In this document: piece after piece, positions 8,645 through 17,248 of the stretch
Numbering within the stretch: position 1 is the first letter of the stretch
Layout: every line of letters begins with the position of its first letter
Source: Steroidobacter gossypii
GTDB taxonomy: Bacteria; Pseudomonadota; Gammaproteobacteria; Steroidobacterales; Steroidobacteraceae
Direction of reading: 5' to 3'
DNA: 64,000 nucleotides
Assembly: GCF_016801985.1 (NCBI RefSeq)
Contig: NZ_JAEVLS010000009.1
Coordinates: forward strand, 124,001-188,000
Program-made: the position numbers and the translations under genes
The notes under the pieces: model-generated
Told to the model about the DNA's origin: nothing
Seen by the model: the letters and a program-made list of their open reading frames with translations, nothing else
Database searches by the model: none

Positions 8645-11083
8645 TCAGCGCAGCGCCTGTTCCAGCGCCACGCGCAACTCGTCCATGCTCTGGAAGCGCT
8701 TGGCCTTGTCCACGGCCATGGCCTTGGCGACCAGATCGGACAGGTGTTTGGGCAGCTGCGGGTTGACCTCGATGGCCGACTTCGCCTTGCCCTGCACGTG
8801 CTGGTACATGACCGACATGTGATCGCCGCGGCTGTACGGCGGCACGCCCGTCAACATCTCGTAAAGAATCACGCCCACGCTGTAGATGTCGGCGCGATCG
8901 TCGACCTTCTTGCCCAGGATCTGCTCGGGCGCCATGTACTTCGGCGAGCCGATGACATAGCCGGTCTTGGTCAGCTGGGTATCGCCTTCCTTCTGCGCAG
9001 CGGCCACGCCGAAGTCCACGATCTTCAGCAGCCCTTCGTTGTTGATCAGGATGTTGGCCGGCTTCAGGTCACGATGCACGATGCCGGCCTGGTGCGCGAT
9101 GGTCATGCCGGTGCAGATATCGATGCCGTACTTGATGGCGCGCGGCAGCGGCAGCGGTTTTTCGTTGACGATTTCGCTGCCGAGGGTGTGCGACGGGAAA
9201 TACTCCATCGAGATGGCGTAGTTGCCGCGCATATAAAGAAAGTCATAAATGCGGATGACGTTCCGGTGCGTGATCTTGCGCGAGTAGCGCAGCTCGTGCA
9301 CGAAACGTTTCATCATCTCTTCGTCCTGCGCCACGTTCGGGTTCAGGAACTTCAGGATCAGCCGCTCCTCGACCACCGTGTCTTCCATCAGCAGCACGGT
9401 GCCGAACGCGCCCTTGCCGATCTTCTCGATAAACTTGTATCGGCCTTCGACCACATCGCCCGGCTTGAGCGAGCCGATGTCGAGCTTGGCCGTGGCGGCG
9501 GCCGCTTCTTCGGCCTTCTTGATCACCTGATCGACATCGCCGCGATCGATGAGCAGGGTGCGCGCCGGCTCGCCGGCCAGGGTCTTGCCGCTGCGAGTCG
9601 GTTCGATATGAGTGCGGCCGGCCTTGATGGCTGCGGCCACCGCGGTGCTCGAATAGCGCAGGTCGATGTCTTCGATGGCGCGGACCGCGGCGTGCTCGAT
9701 GGTGGGATCGTTGGTGTTCGATCCCGCCGATTGAATGTGGGCGCGCACCGCGTCGGCGCGCTTCTCGTCGGCGAGGCGGGCGAGCGCGTTGATGACTTCG
9801 ACCTTGATTTCCTTTTCCGGCCGGTCGAGCAGGGTCACCAATGGTTCGATGACGCGCGTGTCGCCGAGTTTGCCCAGCGCGCGCGCCACCGTGGGCAGCG
9901 AGCGGGTGTTATCGGTCTTCAACAGCTCGACCAGCGCGGGCACGGCTTTCTTGCTGCCGATTTCCGCCAGCGCATCGACGGCGCGCTCGCTGACCCACCA
10001 GTCCTTGTCCTTGGTGGCTTCGATCAGGAAGTTGACGGCGCGCTCGTCCTTGGTCTGGTTCAGGATCTCGATGGCGGCGCGGCGCACGTCCTCGTCGTCG
10101 TCACGAATCAGCTCGATGACGGCGTCCACCACGCGCGGGCCGCCAATCTTGCCGAGCGCGTCCGCGGCGCGTGTGCGCACCCACCAGTCGTCATCTTTGA
10201 TGACCTGGAGCAAATGTTTGATGTCGTTGGCAGTGCCCAGATGATTCAGCACTTCCACGCCGGCGCGCCGCGCGTATTCGTTCTCGTCCTTGAGCACGTC
10301 GATGAGGTGACTCATCGTGTCCGGATCCTTGGCGCGCACCACCACGTCGATGGCGCGGTTGGCCACCTCCAGGTCGGGATCGCGCAGCAGCTGGCAGATC
10401 GGGCCGATGTTCACCGGGCCGTCCATCTTGGACAGCGCATTGAGCGCGGCCTGCCGGATCATCTTGTTCGGATCGCGCAGCTGGGTCTGGATGGCCTGCG
10501 ATACCTCGGGGCGGTTGTAGCGCGCCAGGATGTTGATGATGTGAATGCGAGCGCTCGCGTCCTTGCCCTCGATGCGGCTGATCAGCTCGGGCAGGGCGGC
10601 CTCGTCGGCCAGCTCGCCGACCAGGCGGAACAGCGCCGCCTTTTCGTTGGGCTCCTGGCTGTAGGCATGCTGGAGCAGGTCGCGCACCGTGAAGCGGCCT
10701 TTCTGGGCGGCGATCACCTCGAGAATGGTCGGCTTGGGCATGTCGTCCCGGCCGAGCAGCTCGATCAGCAGATTGGCGCTGTAGTTGCGGCTGGCGATCA
10801 GCGCCTGGCCGATGGCCGAGATAGTGCGGGGGCTGGCGTCGACCATGCCCTGCACCAGGATGGGAAAGCTCTTGTTGTCGATCAGCTGGGCCAGGATGTC
10901 CACATACGAGGCGGTCTCCTTGCGGTCCGCCACCGCCAGCGCGTCCAGGATCTTGGGAATCGCGCCCGGGCCGACCCTCATGAGCTTTTGTAGCGCTTTT
11001 TGCGAGTCCGGATGCAGCGGGTCCCCAATCCCGCGGATCTCGGCAATCAGGCGCTCGGCTCTGAGATCGGAAAAAAAACTCAT
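8645..11083 (-). CDS. HEAT-repeat protein fused to a Ser/Thr protein kinase
   Basis: 812 residues. Residues about 15-500 are a run of HEAT/PBS-lyase-type helical repeats, several with a DWWV turn (DDDWWVRTRAADALGKIG, KDKDWWVSERAVDALAEIG). After a linker, residues 547-812 are a complete Hanks-type kinase: glycine loop GKGAFGTV (556-563), candidate ATP lysine in LILKFL (578), HRDLKPANIL (670-679), DFG (690-692), SPKYMAPEQ activation-segment end, and DIYSVGVILYEMLTG. No membrane segment or signal peptide is visible, so it should be cytosolic. All catalytic motifs are present. It is followed on the same strand by two PilT-type ATPases and divergent from mrp. A role in phosphorylating or scaffolding those ATPases is inference from position only. 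Confidence 0.93.
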   Translation of the reverse strand: MSFFSDLRAERLIAEIRGIGDPLHPDSQKALQKLMRVGPGAIPKILDALAVADRKETASYVDILAQLIDNKSFPILVQGMVDASPRTISAIGQALIASRNYSANLLIELLGRDDMPKPTILEVIAAQKGRFTVRDLLQHAYSQEPNEKAALFRLVGELADEAALPELISRIEGKDASARIHIINILARYNRPEVSQAIQTQLRDPNKMIRQAALNALSKMDGPVNIGPICQLLRDPDLEVANRAIDVVVRAKDPDTMSHLIDVLKDENEYARRAGVEVLNHLGTANDIKHLLQVIKDDDWWVRTRAADALGKIGGPRVVDAVIELIRDDDEDVRRAAIEILNQTKDERAVNFLIEATKDKDWWVSERAVDALAEIGSKKAVPALVELLKTDNTRSLPTVARALGKLGDTRVIEPLVTLLDRPEKEIKVEVINALARLADEKRADAVRAHIQSAGSNTNDPTIEHAAVRAIEDIDLRYSSTAVAAAIKAGRTHIEPTRSGKTLAGEPARTLLIDRGDVDQVIKKAEEAAAATAKLDIGSLKPGDVVEGRYKFIEKIGKGAFGTVLLMEDTVVEERLILKFLNPNVAQDEEMMKRFVHELRYSRKITHRNVIRIYDFLYMRGNYAISMEYFPSHTLGSEIVNEKPLPLPRAIKYGIDICTGMTIAHQAGIVHRDLKPANILINNEGLLKIVDFGVAAAQKEGDTQLTKTGYVIGSPKYMAPEQILGKKVDDRADIYSVGVILYEMLTGVPPYSRGDHMSVMYQHVQGKAKSAIEVNPQLPKHLSDLVAKAMAVDKAKRFQSMDELRVALEQALR

Positions 11084-11265
11084 CGAGTATTCCGGTATCC
11101 GTTTCTTAGTGGCGCAGCTGCCGTGCGCATCGAATATTGCCGCGCATTATGCCACGGCTGACGCGCAGCAAGTTCAGGTCGGGCATTTCCCCTCCAAGGG
11201 ACCCGCTCAATCCTCGGTCGGAACCGCAATGGAGGCAATCTAATCCGTTACAATCCGCGCCCCAC

Positions 11266-11291
11266 GCCGATGCCCGTGTTGGCGCATCGGC
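11266..11291 (+). promoter_or_regulatory. Perfect 8-bp stem in the mrp leader
   Basis: GCCGATGC (11266-11273) and GCATCGGC (11284-11291) form a perfect stem around a 10-base loop, 21 bases before the mrp start. A TACAAT -10-like box at 11249-11254 upstream would place this hairpin in the 5' leader. No T-tract follows. Its role is unknown. Confidence 0.35.
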
Positions 11292-11312
11292 CGCTCCCTG
11301 AACGGCACGCCG

Positions 11313-12416
11313 ATGAGTTCCGACACTACTTTGCACGAAACCGAGCTGCGCCAGCTGCTGGGCAGCTACGAAGACCCTTATCTCGGACTGACGCTCGAGC
11401 GCGCCGGAAGCCTCAAGATCGTGCGCCTCGCCGACGGCGATGCGGCAGTGAGTGTCGAGCTGGGCTTTCCCGCCCGCCAGTACGCGGCCGAGCTCAGCGC
11501 GGAGCTCGAGCGCCGCGCACGCTCGCTCAACTGGCTGAAGCAGGTCAAGATCGATGTGAACTGGCGGGTCGACTCGCATACCGTTCAGAACAATCTCAAA
11601 CCCATCCAGGGCATTCGTAACATCATTGCCGTCGCCTCCGGCAAGGGCGGCGTGGGCAAGAGCACGACCGCGGCCAATCTGGCCCTGGCGCTGGCGCACG
11701 AGGGCGCGGCCGTCGGCCTGCTGGATGCGGACATCTACGGGCCCAGTCAGCCGCAGATGATGGGACTCAGTCAGGAGAAACCGACCAGCCCCGATCAGCG
11801 GACCATGATTGCCCCCGAGGCGTTCGGGCTCAAGGTGATGTCGATCGGCTTTCTGGTCGATGTCGAGCAGCCCATGGTGTGGCGCGGGCCGATGGTGACC
11901 CAGGCGCTGGTGCAATTGCTCGAGACCACCCGGTGGGGCGAGCTCGATTATCTGGTGGTGGACATGCCCCCGGGCACGGGCGATACGCAGCTCACGTTGT
12001 CACAACGCGTGCCGGTTAGCGGCGCGGTGATCGTGACCACGCCGCAGGACATTGCGTTGCTGGATGCCCGCAAGGGCTTGCGGATGTTTCAGAAGGTCGC
12101 GGTGCCGGTGCTCGGCGTCGTGGAGAACATGAGCACGCATGTGTGCTCGAACTGCGGCTTCGAAGAGCACATCTTCGGCGCCGGCGGCGGTCGCCGCATG
12201 GCCGAGCAATATGGCGTGGAGTTGCTGGGCGAGCTGCCGCTCGATATCCGTATTCGCGAACAGGCCGATAGCGGTCGGCCGACGGTGGCCGCCGAGCCGG
12301 ACAGCAAACTCGGCCGGGCTTATATCGACTTCGCCCGGCGCACGGCCGCCCGTCTGGTCGTGGCCGGTCTGCAACCGACGGCCGCGTTCCCCAACATTTC
12401 AACCGAAGATACCTGA
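11313..12416 (+). CDS. mrp: Mrp/ApbC family iron-sulfur cluster carrier ATPase
   Basis: 367 residues. An N-terminal MIP18-like domain (about 1-95) precedes a P-loop domain with the deviant Walker [10 protein letters not shown] (about 109-117), [10 protein letters not shown], and the CXXC pair in CSNCGF (about 281-284) that binds a bridging 4Fe-4S cluster in homologues. It delivers clusters to apoproteins in the cytoplasm. The N-terminal domain has no CPSC-like cysteine motif, as in many bacterial members. In many gammaproteobacteria mrp sits head to head with metG; here the kinase/PilT cassette lies between them. dcd follows after 76 bases. Confidence 0.95.
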   Translation: MSSDTTLHETELRQLLGSYEDPYLGLTLERAGSLKIVRLADGDAAVSVELGFPARQYAAELSAELERRARSLNWLKQVKIDVNWRVDSHTVQNNLKPIQGIRNIIAVASGKGGVGKSTTAANLALALAHEGAAVGLLDADIYGPSQPQMMGLSQEKPTSPDQRTMIAPEAFGLKVMSIGFLVDVEQPMVWRGPMVTQALVQLLETTRWGELDYLVVDMPPGTGDTQLTLSQRVPVSGAVIVTTPQDIALLDARKGLRMFQKVAVPVLGVVENMSTHVCSNCGFEEHIFGAGGGRRMAEQYGVELLGELPLDIRIREQADSGRPTVAAEPDSKLGRAYIDFARRTAARLVVAGLQPTAAFPNISTEDT

Positions 12417-12441
12417 GCGACGCTCAAGTCCACTCCGGTCC

Positions 12442-12483
12442 CAGTCATCAGTCACCAGTCATCAGTCACCAGTCATCAGTCAC
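12442..12483 (+). repeat. Heptanucleotide tandem repeat, six perfect alternating units
   Basis: Six consecutive 7-mers alternate CAGTCAT and CAGTCAC with no mismatch to that pattern, then TTC. The array ends nine bases before the dcd ATG at 12493 and occupies the place where a ribosome binding site would be; none is seen. It is the most perfect member of a family dispersed through the window. Confidence 0.9.
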
Positions 12484-12492
12484 TTCAAATTC

Positions 12493-13056
12493 ATGAGCAT
12501 CAAATCCGATCGCTGGATCCGTCGCATGGCCGCCCAGGGCATGATCGAGCCGTTCGAGGCCGGGCAGGTGCGTCATACGCACAATGGCAAGATCATCTCG
12601 TACGGCACTTCCAGCTACGGCTACGACGTGCGCTGCGCGAACGAATTCAAAATCTTCACCAACATCAATTCCACCATCGTGGATCCGAAGGACTTCGACT
12701 CCAAGAGCTTCGTCGATGTGACCTCGGATGTTTGTATCATCCCGCCGAACTCCTTCGCCCTGGCGCGCACCGTCGAGTACTTCCGCATCCCGCGCAACGT
12801 ACTCACGATCTGCCTCGGCAAATCCACGTACGCCCGCTGCGGCATCATCGTGAACGTGACGCCGCTCGAGCCCGAGTGGGAAGGCCACGTCACCCTCGAG
12901 TTCTCCAACACCACGACCCTGCCCGCCAAGATCTACGCCAACGAGGGCGTCGCGCAGATGCTGTTCCTCGAGTCCGACGAGGTCTGCGAAACCTCATACA
13001 AGGATCGCGGCGGCAAATACCAGGGCCAGAAAGGCGTCACCCTGCCTCGCGCCTGA
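12493..13056 (+). CDS. dcd: dCTP deaminase
   Basis: 187 residues, the family's usual length (about 188). The start at 12493 ([13 protein letters not shown]) gives the standard N-terminus. Trimeric dUTPase-fold enzyme converting dCTP to dUTP, upstream of dTMP synthesis. Visible signatures: SYGYDVRC, the [10 protein letters not shown] core with its RC residues, the ETSYKDR segment and the C-terminal [14 protein letters not shown]. The gene follows mrp and ends one base short of the convergent toxin gene. No Shine-Dalgarno sequence is present: the 42 bases ending nine bases upstream are a heptamer repeat. Confidence 0.96.
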   Translation: MSIKSDRWIRRMAAQGMIEPFEAGQVRHTHNGKIISYGTSSYGYDVRCANEFKIFTNINSTIVDPKDFDSKSFVDVTSDVCIIPPNSFALARTVEYFRIPRNVLTICLGKSTYARCGIIVNVTPLEPEWEGHVTLEFSNTTTLPAKIYANEGVAQMLFLESDEVCETSYKDRGGKYQGQKGVTLPRA

Positions 13057-13057
13057 T

Positions 13058-13351
13058 TCAGCGCCGCGAAATTCCCAGGGACGGGCGTCGGCTGTGATGA
13101 CGAACCACAAGGACTCTCAAGTCCTCGTCAACGACTCGAAACAGGATGTGATACGGAAAGCGCGGCAGGTTGATCCGCCGCAAGCCGCGCTCCTGGACGC
13201 GATAGCTGAGGGGCGCTTCGAGCGCCTTCAGGAAGGTTGCGCGCAGCTCGGCATGAAACTCAGCGGCGAGATTCGGGCCGCCGAGCCCTTCGTAGTGAGA
13301 AATTATTCGAATGATGTCCGAGGCTACGTGGGGATGAAACGTCAGCCTCAT
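13058..13351 (-). CDS. ParE/RelE-superfamily toxin
   Basis: 97 residues beginning MRLTFHPHVASDIIRIISHYEG; the family pattern is visible in the early helical AA-DI segment, the LRRINLPRFPYHILFRV strand pair and the basic C-terminus (VVRHHSRRPSLG). Proteins of this family poison DNA gyrase (ParE) or cleave mRNA on ribosomes (RelE); this one looks ParE-like, but the target cannot be settled from sequence. Its ATG overlaps the antitoxin TGA by one base (TGATG). It is convergent with dcd. Confidence 0.85.
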   Translation of the reverse strand: MRLTFHPHVASDIIRIISHYEGLGGPNLAAEFHAELRATFLKALEAPLSYRVQERGLRRINLPRFPYHILFRVVDEDLRVLVVRHHSRRPSLGISRR

Positions 13352-13578
13352 CAGTCACGGCGGCGATTATGGATGGCGGCGTCCAGCTCTTCGAGCGACA
13401 TCGCACGTTGAGACCCGTTGTTCAGATCGGCATCGCGCCGCAGCGCCTCGGCGACGCCTTCATCCTGGTCTATCAGCACGCTTGGCAGCGAAGCCAGCAA
13501 ATTGGCAATGAGCTGCGCTCGCTGCCGCTCGGGCAGTTGCATGACCATGTTCGTCAACTCGTGCATGGAGAGAGCCAT
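13351..13578 (-). CDS. Addiction module antitoxin (Unstab_antitox / TIGR02574 type)
   Basis: 75 residues; LPERQRAQLIANLLASLP followed by an acidic middle and MSLEELDAAIHNRRRD at the end is the pattern of the small 'putative addiction module component' antitoxins that pair with ParE toxins. It precedes the toxin with a TGATG junction. Two in-frame ATGs (13578 and 13566) are possible starts. With the TATACT box at 13590-13585 the transcript would begin at about the first ATG, so it may be leaderless. The pair is the only clear selfish or accessory element in this neighbourhood. Confidence 0.82.
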   Translation of the reverse strand: MALSMHELTNMVMQLPERQRAQLIANLLASLPSVLIDQDEGVAEALRRDADLNNGSQRAMSLEELDAAIHNRRRD

Positions 13579-13584
13579 GGCTCG

Positions 13585-13590
13585 AGTATA
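13585..13590 (-). promoter_or_regulatory. -10 box of the toxin-antitoxin operon
   Basis: TATACT on the minus strand, seven bases ahead of the antitoxin ATG at 13578. The -35 position (CTGGCG at 13613-13608, 17-base spacer) is a poor match. If the box is used, the transcription start is at or next to the start codon. Confidence 0.4.
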
Positions 13591-13679
13591 GACCAGACGA
13601 AGGCGAGCGCCAGCGGTGGCATGACCACATCATAGTAGCGCTTCCGCGAAGCCTCACACGGCGCAGCGCGCGGAAGGAT

Positions 13680-14399
13680 TTACTGGACTGACTGCAGCAC
13701 CATCACCGTCTCGACCTTGCCTTTGCGGATTTGTTCGGCGCGGGCGGCGAGGTATTCGCGGTCGGGGACGAGCCAGAAGCGGGATTGCCGGCTCGAGCCC
13801 TGGCGGGTGCTTTCGTAGACGATGGCGTCGAGCTTGCCGAGCTTGGTGTCGATCGAGGTTGTTTCTTTTTTGACGTAGCTGTAACGCTTTACGCGATTGT
13901 CGTCGATCAACGGAATGAGACCGGGCTCCTCGCCGCGTAGCAAAGAAGTGACGACGTCGATCTGGATGGACAGGCGGTCCTGCAGGCCGGGCTCCAGAGG
14001 CAGCTCGATCTTCTCGCCCTCGATGACGCCGGTCACGAGCTTCTTATTCCAGTCGAACTGCAGCTGACCGTCTCTGGCCGTGCCGGGCTTGCCATCATCG
14101 AGCGACCACTCGAGCGGGCGCACGCCGTTCGGGCCGATCTCCATCACGCTGCGCTCGACCGCGGCGTTGCTGATCACGATGCGGGCGAGAAAGGAAGGAT
14201 CGGCCGTCGTTTCATACGTGTAACGGCCGGTGGCGTCATCGCGCGTCAGCTTGAATGTGATCTGCCCCGCGCGCATGCCGCGATAAGTCACTTCATAGGT
14301 CGCGGTGAAAGGCTTGGGAAGGATGGCGTCCGCAGCCGCTGCGGCCCCGAACAGCAGCGTCCCCAGTAAACACGTGATCAACTGTGTCAGCCGCTGCAT
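13680..14399 (-). CDS. DUF3108 domain protein, exported
   Basis: 239 residues. A Sec signal peptide (about 1-23, ending AAAAADA) is followed by a DUF3108 domain: FTATYEVTYRGMRAGQ near the N-terminus and later FWLVPDREYLAARAEQIRKG. This periplasmic family is conserved next to purN in many gamma- and betaproteobacteria, but no function is established; a beta-rich lipid- or ligand-binding fold is likely. It starts 11 bases after the purN stop, so purM-purN-DUF3108 looks like one transcription unit. Confidence 0.88.
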   Translation of the reverse strand: MQRLTQLITCLLGTLLFGAAAAADAILPKPFTATYEVTYRGMRAGQITFKLTRDDATGRYTYETTADPSFLARIVISNAAVERSVMEIGPNGVRPLEWSLDDGKPGTARDGQLQFDWNKKLVTGVIEGEKIELPLEPGLQDRLSIQIDVVTSLLRGEEPGLIPLIDDNRVKRYSYVKKETTSIDTKLGKLDAIVYESTRQGSSRQSRFWLVPDREYLAARAEQIRKGKVETVMVLQSVQ

Positions 14400-14410
14400 C
14401 CAGTACCTCG

Positions 14411-15112
14411 TCAGTCGAGCGCGTTGCCGGGATCATCGTCCAAGGGCGCTTGGATCACCGGCGTATGCAGCGGCCGGCCATCGAGCCACGCGCGCTGCTC
14501 TCGCAACTGCAGGCGCCCGCGCGCAAACCAGTCGATCGCCTGCGAATAAATCCTGTGTTCCTGCCGCTGAACTCGCGCTGAAAGCGTGCTTTCACTGTCA
14601 CCGGGCCGTACTTTCACCTGCGCTTGAATAACGAGCGGCCCACCGTCAAGTTCCTCGGTGACGAAGTGCACGCTGCAGCCATGCAGCGCATCGCCGGCCT
14701 CCAGCGCACGACGGTGCGTGTGCAGCCCGCGATACAGCGGCAGCAGTGAAGGATGGATGTTCAGGATGCGATCCGAGAATGCGGCGATGAAGCCGGGGCT
14801 CAGGATGCGCATGAAGCCGGCGAGCACGACCAGGCGCGGCTGGAAACTTTCCACCAGCGCGGCCAGCGCCTGGTCATAACTGGCTCGATCGGCAAACTCG
14901 CGCGCCGACAGCGAGCGAGTAGGAATATTCATCGAAGCGGCCGTCGCAAGTCCGGCTGCCTCGGCTTTGTCGCTCACTACAGCACGGATCTCGACCGGAA
15001 GATCGCCGCACGCCGCCCGCTCGGCGATCGCGTGCATGTTGCTGCCGCGACCCGAGATCAGGATGACGATGGGCAGTCTGGTGTGCGGTGAGCCGCTGGC
15101 TAGAACCGTCAT
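14411..15112 (-). CDS. purN: Phosphoribosylglycinamide formyltransferase
   Basis: 233 residues. Transfers a formyl group from 10-formyl-THF to GAR in purine synthesis. Visible: N-terminal VILISGRGSNM, the catalytic NIHPSLLP (Asn and His), HFVTEELDGGP (catalytic Asp). A C-terminal extension after residue about 195 is typical of proteobacterial forms. It starts six bases after purM ends, so the pair is one operon as in most gammaproteobacteria. Confidence 0.95.
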   Translation of the reverse strand: MTVLASGSPHTRLPIVILISGRGSNMHAIAERAACGDLPVEIRAVVSDKAEAAGLATAASMNIPTRSLSAREFADRASYDQALAALVESFQPRLVVLAGFMRILSPGFIAAFSDRILNIHPSLLPLYRGLHTHRRALEAGDALHGCSVHFVTEELDGGPLVIQAQVKVRPGDSESTLSARVQRQEHRIYSQAIDWFARGRLQLREQRAWLDGRPLHTPVIQAPLDDDPGNALD

Positions 15113-15118
15113 TCCAGA

Positions 15119-16153
15119 TCAGCTGCGAATCACGACGCCGCCGTCGCCACGTCGCACTTCGCCGATGACCAGCGGCTTCTCGCCATGCTCGTTGAGCAGG
15201 CGCATCGCCTTGTCGCAATGTTCGGCCGCCACGCACACCGTCATGCCGATGCCGCAGTTGAAGGTCTTGTACATCTCCGCTGCCGGAATGCTGCCGGCCT
15301 TCTGCAACCAGTCGAACACCGGCGGCTGCTTCCAGGTCTGCGAGCTCAACATCACTTCGAGCCCGTGCGGAATCACGCGCGGAATGTTTTCAGTCAGGCC
15401 GCCGCCGGTGATGTGCGCGAAGCTGCGCACCGGCACGGCTTTGGCCAGTTCGAGCAACGGCTTGACGTAAATGCGAGTGGGCGCAAGCAGCGCGTCGTAC
15501 AGCAAGCCGCCTTCGATCTTGGTCGCGGGGGTCGCCTTGCTGGTCTTGATCAGCTTGCGGATCAGCGAGTAGCCGTTGGAATGCGGGCCGGAGGAGGGCA
15601 GGCCGATGAGCACATCGCCGGGCCGGGTATTGCGGCCGTCGATCACCGCGTCCTTCTCGACGATGCCGACGCAGAAGCCGGCCAGATCGTAGTCGCCTTC
15701 GGCGTACATGCCGGGCATTTCGGCGGTCTCGCCGCCGATCAGGGCCGCGCCCGCCTGAACGCAGCCTTCGACGATGCCTTTGATCACGGTCTCGGCCACA
15801 TCGACGCTGAGCTTGCCGGTGGCGTAGTAGTCGAGGAAGAACAACGGCTCGGCGCCCTGCACGACGACGTCGTTGGCGCACATCGCGACCAGATCGATGC
15901 CGATGGTGGCGTGCCGGCCGGTTTCGATGGCCAGGCGCAGCTTGGTGCCGACGCCGTCGGTGCCTGACACCAGCACCGGCTTCTTGTAGCGGTCCAGCGG
16001 AATCTCGAACAGCGCGCCGAAGCCGCCCAGGCCGCCCAGCACCTCCTTGCGCATCGAGCGTTTGACCGCGGGCTTGATGCGTTCGACCAGTTCGTCGCCG
16101 GCTTCGATATCGACGCCAGCGTCCTTGTAGGTGATCGGCTCGGAGGGTTGCAT
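15119..16153 (-). CDS. purM: Phosphoribosylformylglycinamidine cyclo-ligase (AIR synthetase)
   Basis: 344 residues from the ATG at 16153 ([19 protein letters not shown]), matching the usual length; a longer upstream reading frame adds a basic, unlike-family extension and is rejected. Catalyses ATP-dependent ring closure of FGAM to AIR. Visible: [15 protein letters not shown], the [16 protein letters not shown] segment, [11 protein letters not shown] and [13 protein letters not shown]. Head of purM-purN; divergent from the DUF2066 gene. A TAAAAT-like box on the minus strand about 45 bases upstream may be the -10. Confidence 0.96.
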   Translation of the reverse strand: MQPSEPITYKDAGVDIEAGDELVERIKPAVKRSMRKEVLGGLGGFGALFEIPLDRYKKPVLVSGTDGVGTKLRLAIETGRHATIGIDLVAMCANDVVVQGAEPLFFLDYYATGKLSVDVAETVIKGIVEGCVQAGAALIGGETAEMPGMYAEGDYDLAGFCVGIVEKDAVIDGRNTRPGDVLIGLPSSGPHSNGYSLIRKLIKTSKATPATKIEGGLLYDALLAPTRIYVKPLLELAKAVPVRSFAHITGGGLTENIPRVIPHGLEVMLSSQTWKQPPVFDWLQKAGSIPAAEMYKTFNCGIGMTVCVAAEHCDKAMRLLNEHGEKPLVIGEVRRGDGGVVIRS

Positions 16154-16263
16154 AGTCTGGCGCGGGCTCGGCGGGGCTAGGGGTAGGCTGTGGTATTTTA
16201 CACGCGGTCGACCGGCGGTGGGACGCCACCTTGGGCGAGCGTTAAAAGGATGGGTTGCGAGCG

Positions 16264-17229
16264 ATGATCGGGACAAAGGCGTTGATCCGCTGGGTTTCGT
16301 TTTGCATGTCGTGGCTGTTGGCCGCGACAGCGCTGCCGGTGGGCGCGGTGACGCTCGACTATCTCTACGAAGCCGATCAGCCGGTGCTGAACGACGCGCG
16401 GGAGGCGGCGTTTGTCGACGCGCTCAAAACGGTGGTGGTGCGAGTCAGCGGCCAGCGCGACGCTCCGGCGCGCCTGGGCTCGGCCTTGAACGATCCACGC
16501 AAATACGTGCAACGCTTCGGCTTCACCGCCGACAACGTGCTGCAAGTCGGATTCGACAGCGTGTCGGTGGATCGGCTGCTGCAGGAGGCGGGTCTGCCGA
16601 TCTGGGGGCGCGAGCGGCCCGCGACGCTGGTGTTGCTGAACGTCACCGAACCCAATGGCTACACTCACTGGATCAGCGGCGATCAGCCGAACGTGCAGCG
16701 AGACATTCTGGATAAGGTCGCGCGCGAGCGGGGCCTGCCGCTCAAGTGGCCGGCGGTCGATCCGCAGGGCATCGACGAGTCGAATGCGCTTCAGGAAGCG
16801 GACCGCTATGGCGCCAACGCGGCGCTGGTCGGCCGCGCGCAGGGCGGAATGGTCCGCTGGACGCTGGTCACGGTGGAAGGCTCCTCGCAAACCAGTGGCG
16901 GCATGGAGCAGGGCGTTCATCTTGCGGCCGATACGTTTGCTCGAGTGTTCGCCGCTTCGGGCTCGTCGCTGGGCAACGTGGTGGTGGAAGTGTCCGGCAT
17001 CGGCGATCTCGATGCGTACGCCAGCACGCTGAATTATCTGGAAGGCATGACCCTGGTGCGTGCGGTCTCGTTGGAACAGGTGTCGGGCGACACCATGCGA
17101 TTCAAGCTCGCCGTGCGCGGCGATGCTTCGACTCTGCGTCGCGCGATCGCGCTCGACAGCCGGTTGGTGTCCCAGGACGACGCGGCGGCGCCCGGCGCCG
17201 AGCGACTCACATTCCGTTATCGCCCCTGA
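16264..17229 (+). CDS. DUF2066 domain protein, exported
   Basis: 321 residues from the ATG at 16264; an in-frame TTG at 16255 sits closer to an AAGGA (16246-16250) and could be the true start. A signal peptide (about 1-28, ending GAVTLDYLY) is followed by the DUF2066 region with [17 protein letters not shown]. Function unknown; the family is conserved between purM and hda genes in gammaproteobacteria and is predicted periplasmic. The stop is 19 bases before the next gene. Confidence 0.83.
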   Translation: MIGTKALIRWVSFCMSWLLAATALPVGAVTLDYLYEADQPVLNDAREAAFVDALKTVVVRVSGQRDAPARLGSALNDPRKYVQRFGFTADNVLQVGFDSVSVDRLLQEAGLPIWGRERPATLVLLNVTEPNGYTHWISGDQPNVQRDILDKVARERGLPLKWPAVDPQGIDESNALQEADRYGANAALVGRAQGGMVRWTLVTVEGSSQTSGGMEQGVHLAADTFARVFAASGSSLGNVVVEVSGIGDLDAYASTLNYLEGMTLVRAVSLEQVSGDTMRFKLAVRGDASTLRRAIALDSRLVSQDDAAAPGAERLTFRYRP

Positions 17230-17248
17230 AGCCCGATCCAGCGCGCCT

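Noticed and set aside
8606-10993. A 795-codon open frame antisense to the HEAT-kinase gene.
   Set aside because: Long antisense frames are expected opposite GC-rich genes; its composition (His, Arg, Gln, Val, Leu-rich, no motifs) is that of a shadow, and the opposite strand encodes a complete kinase.
12442-12483. CRISPR-like array.
   Set aside because: Unit is seven bases with no spacers; it is a tandem repeat.
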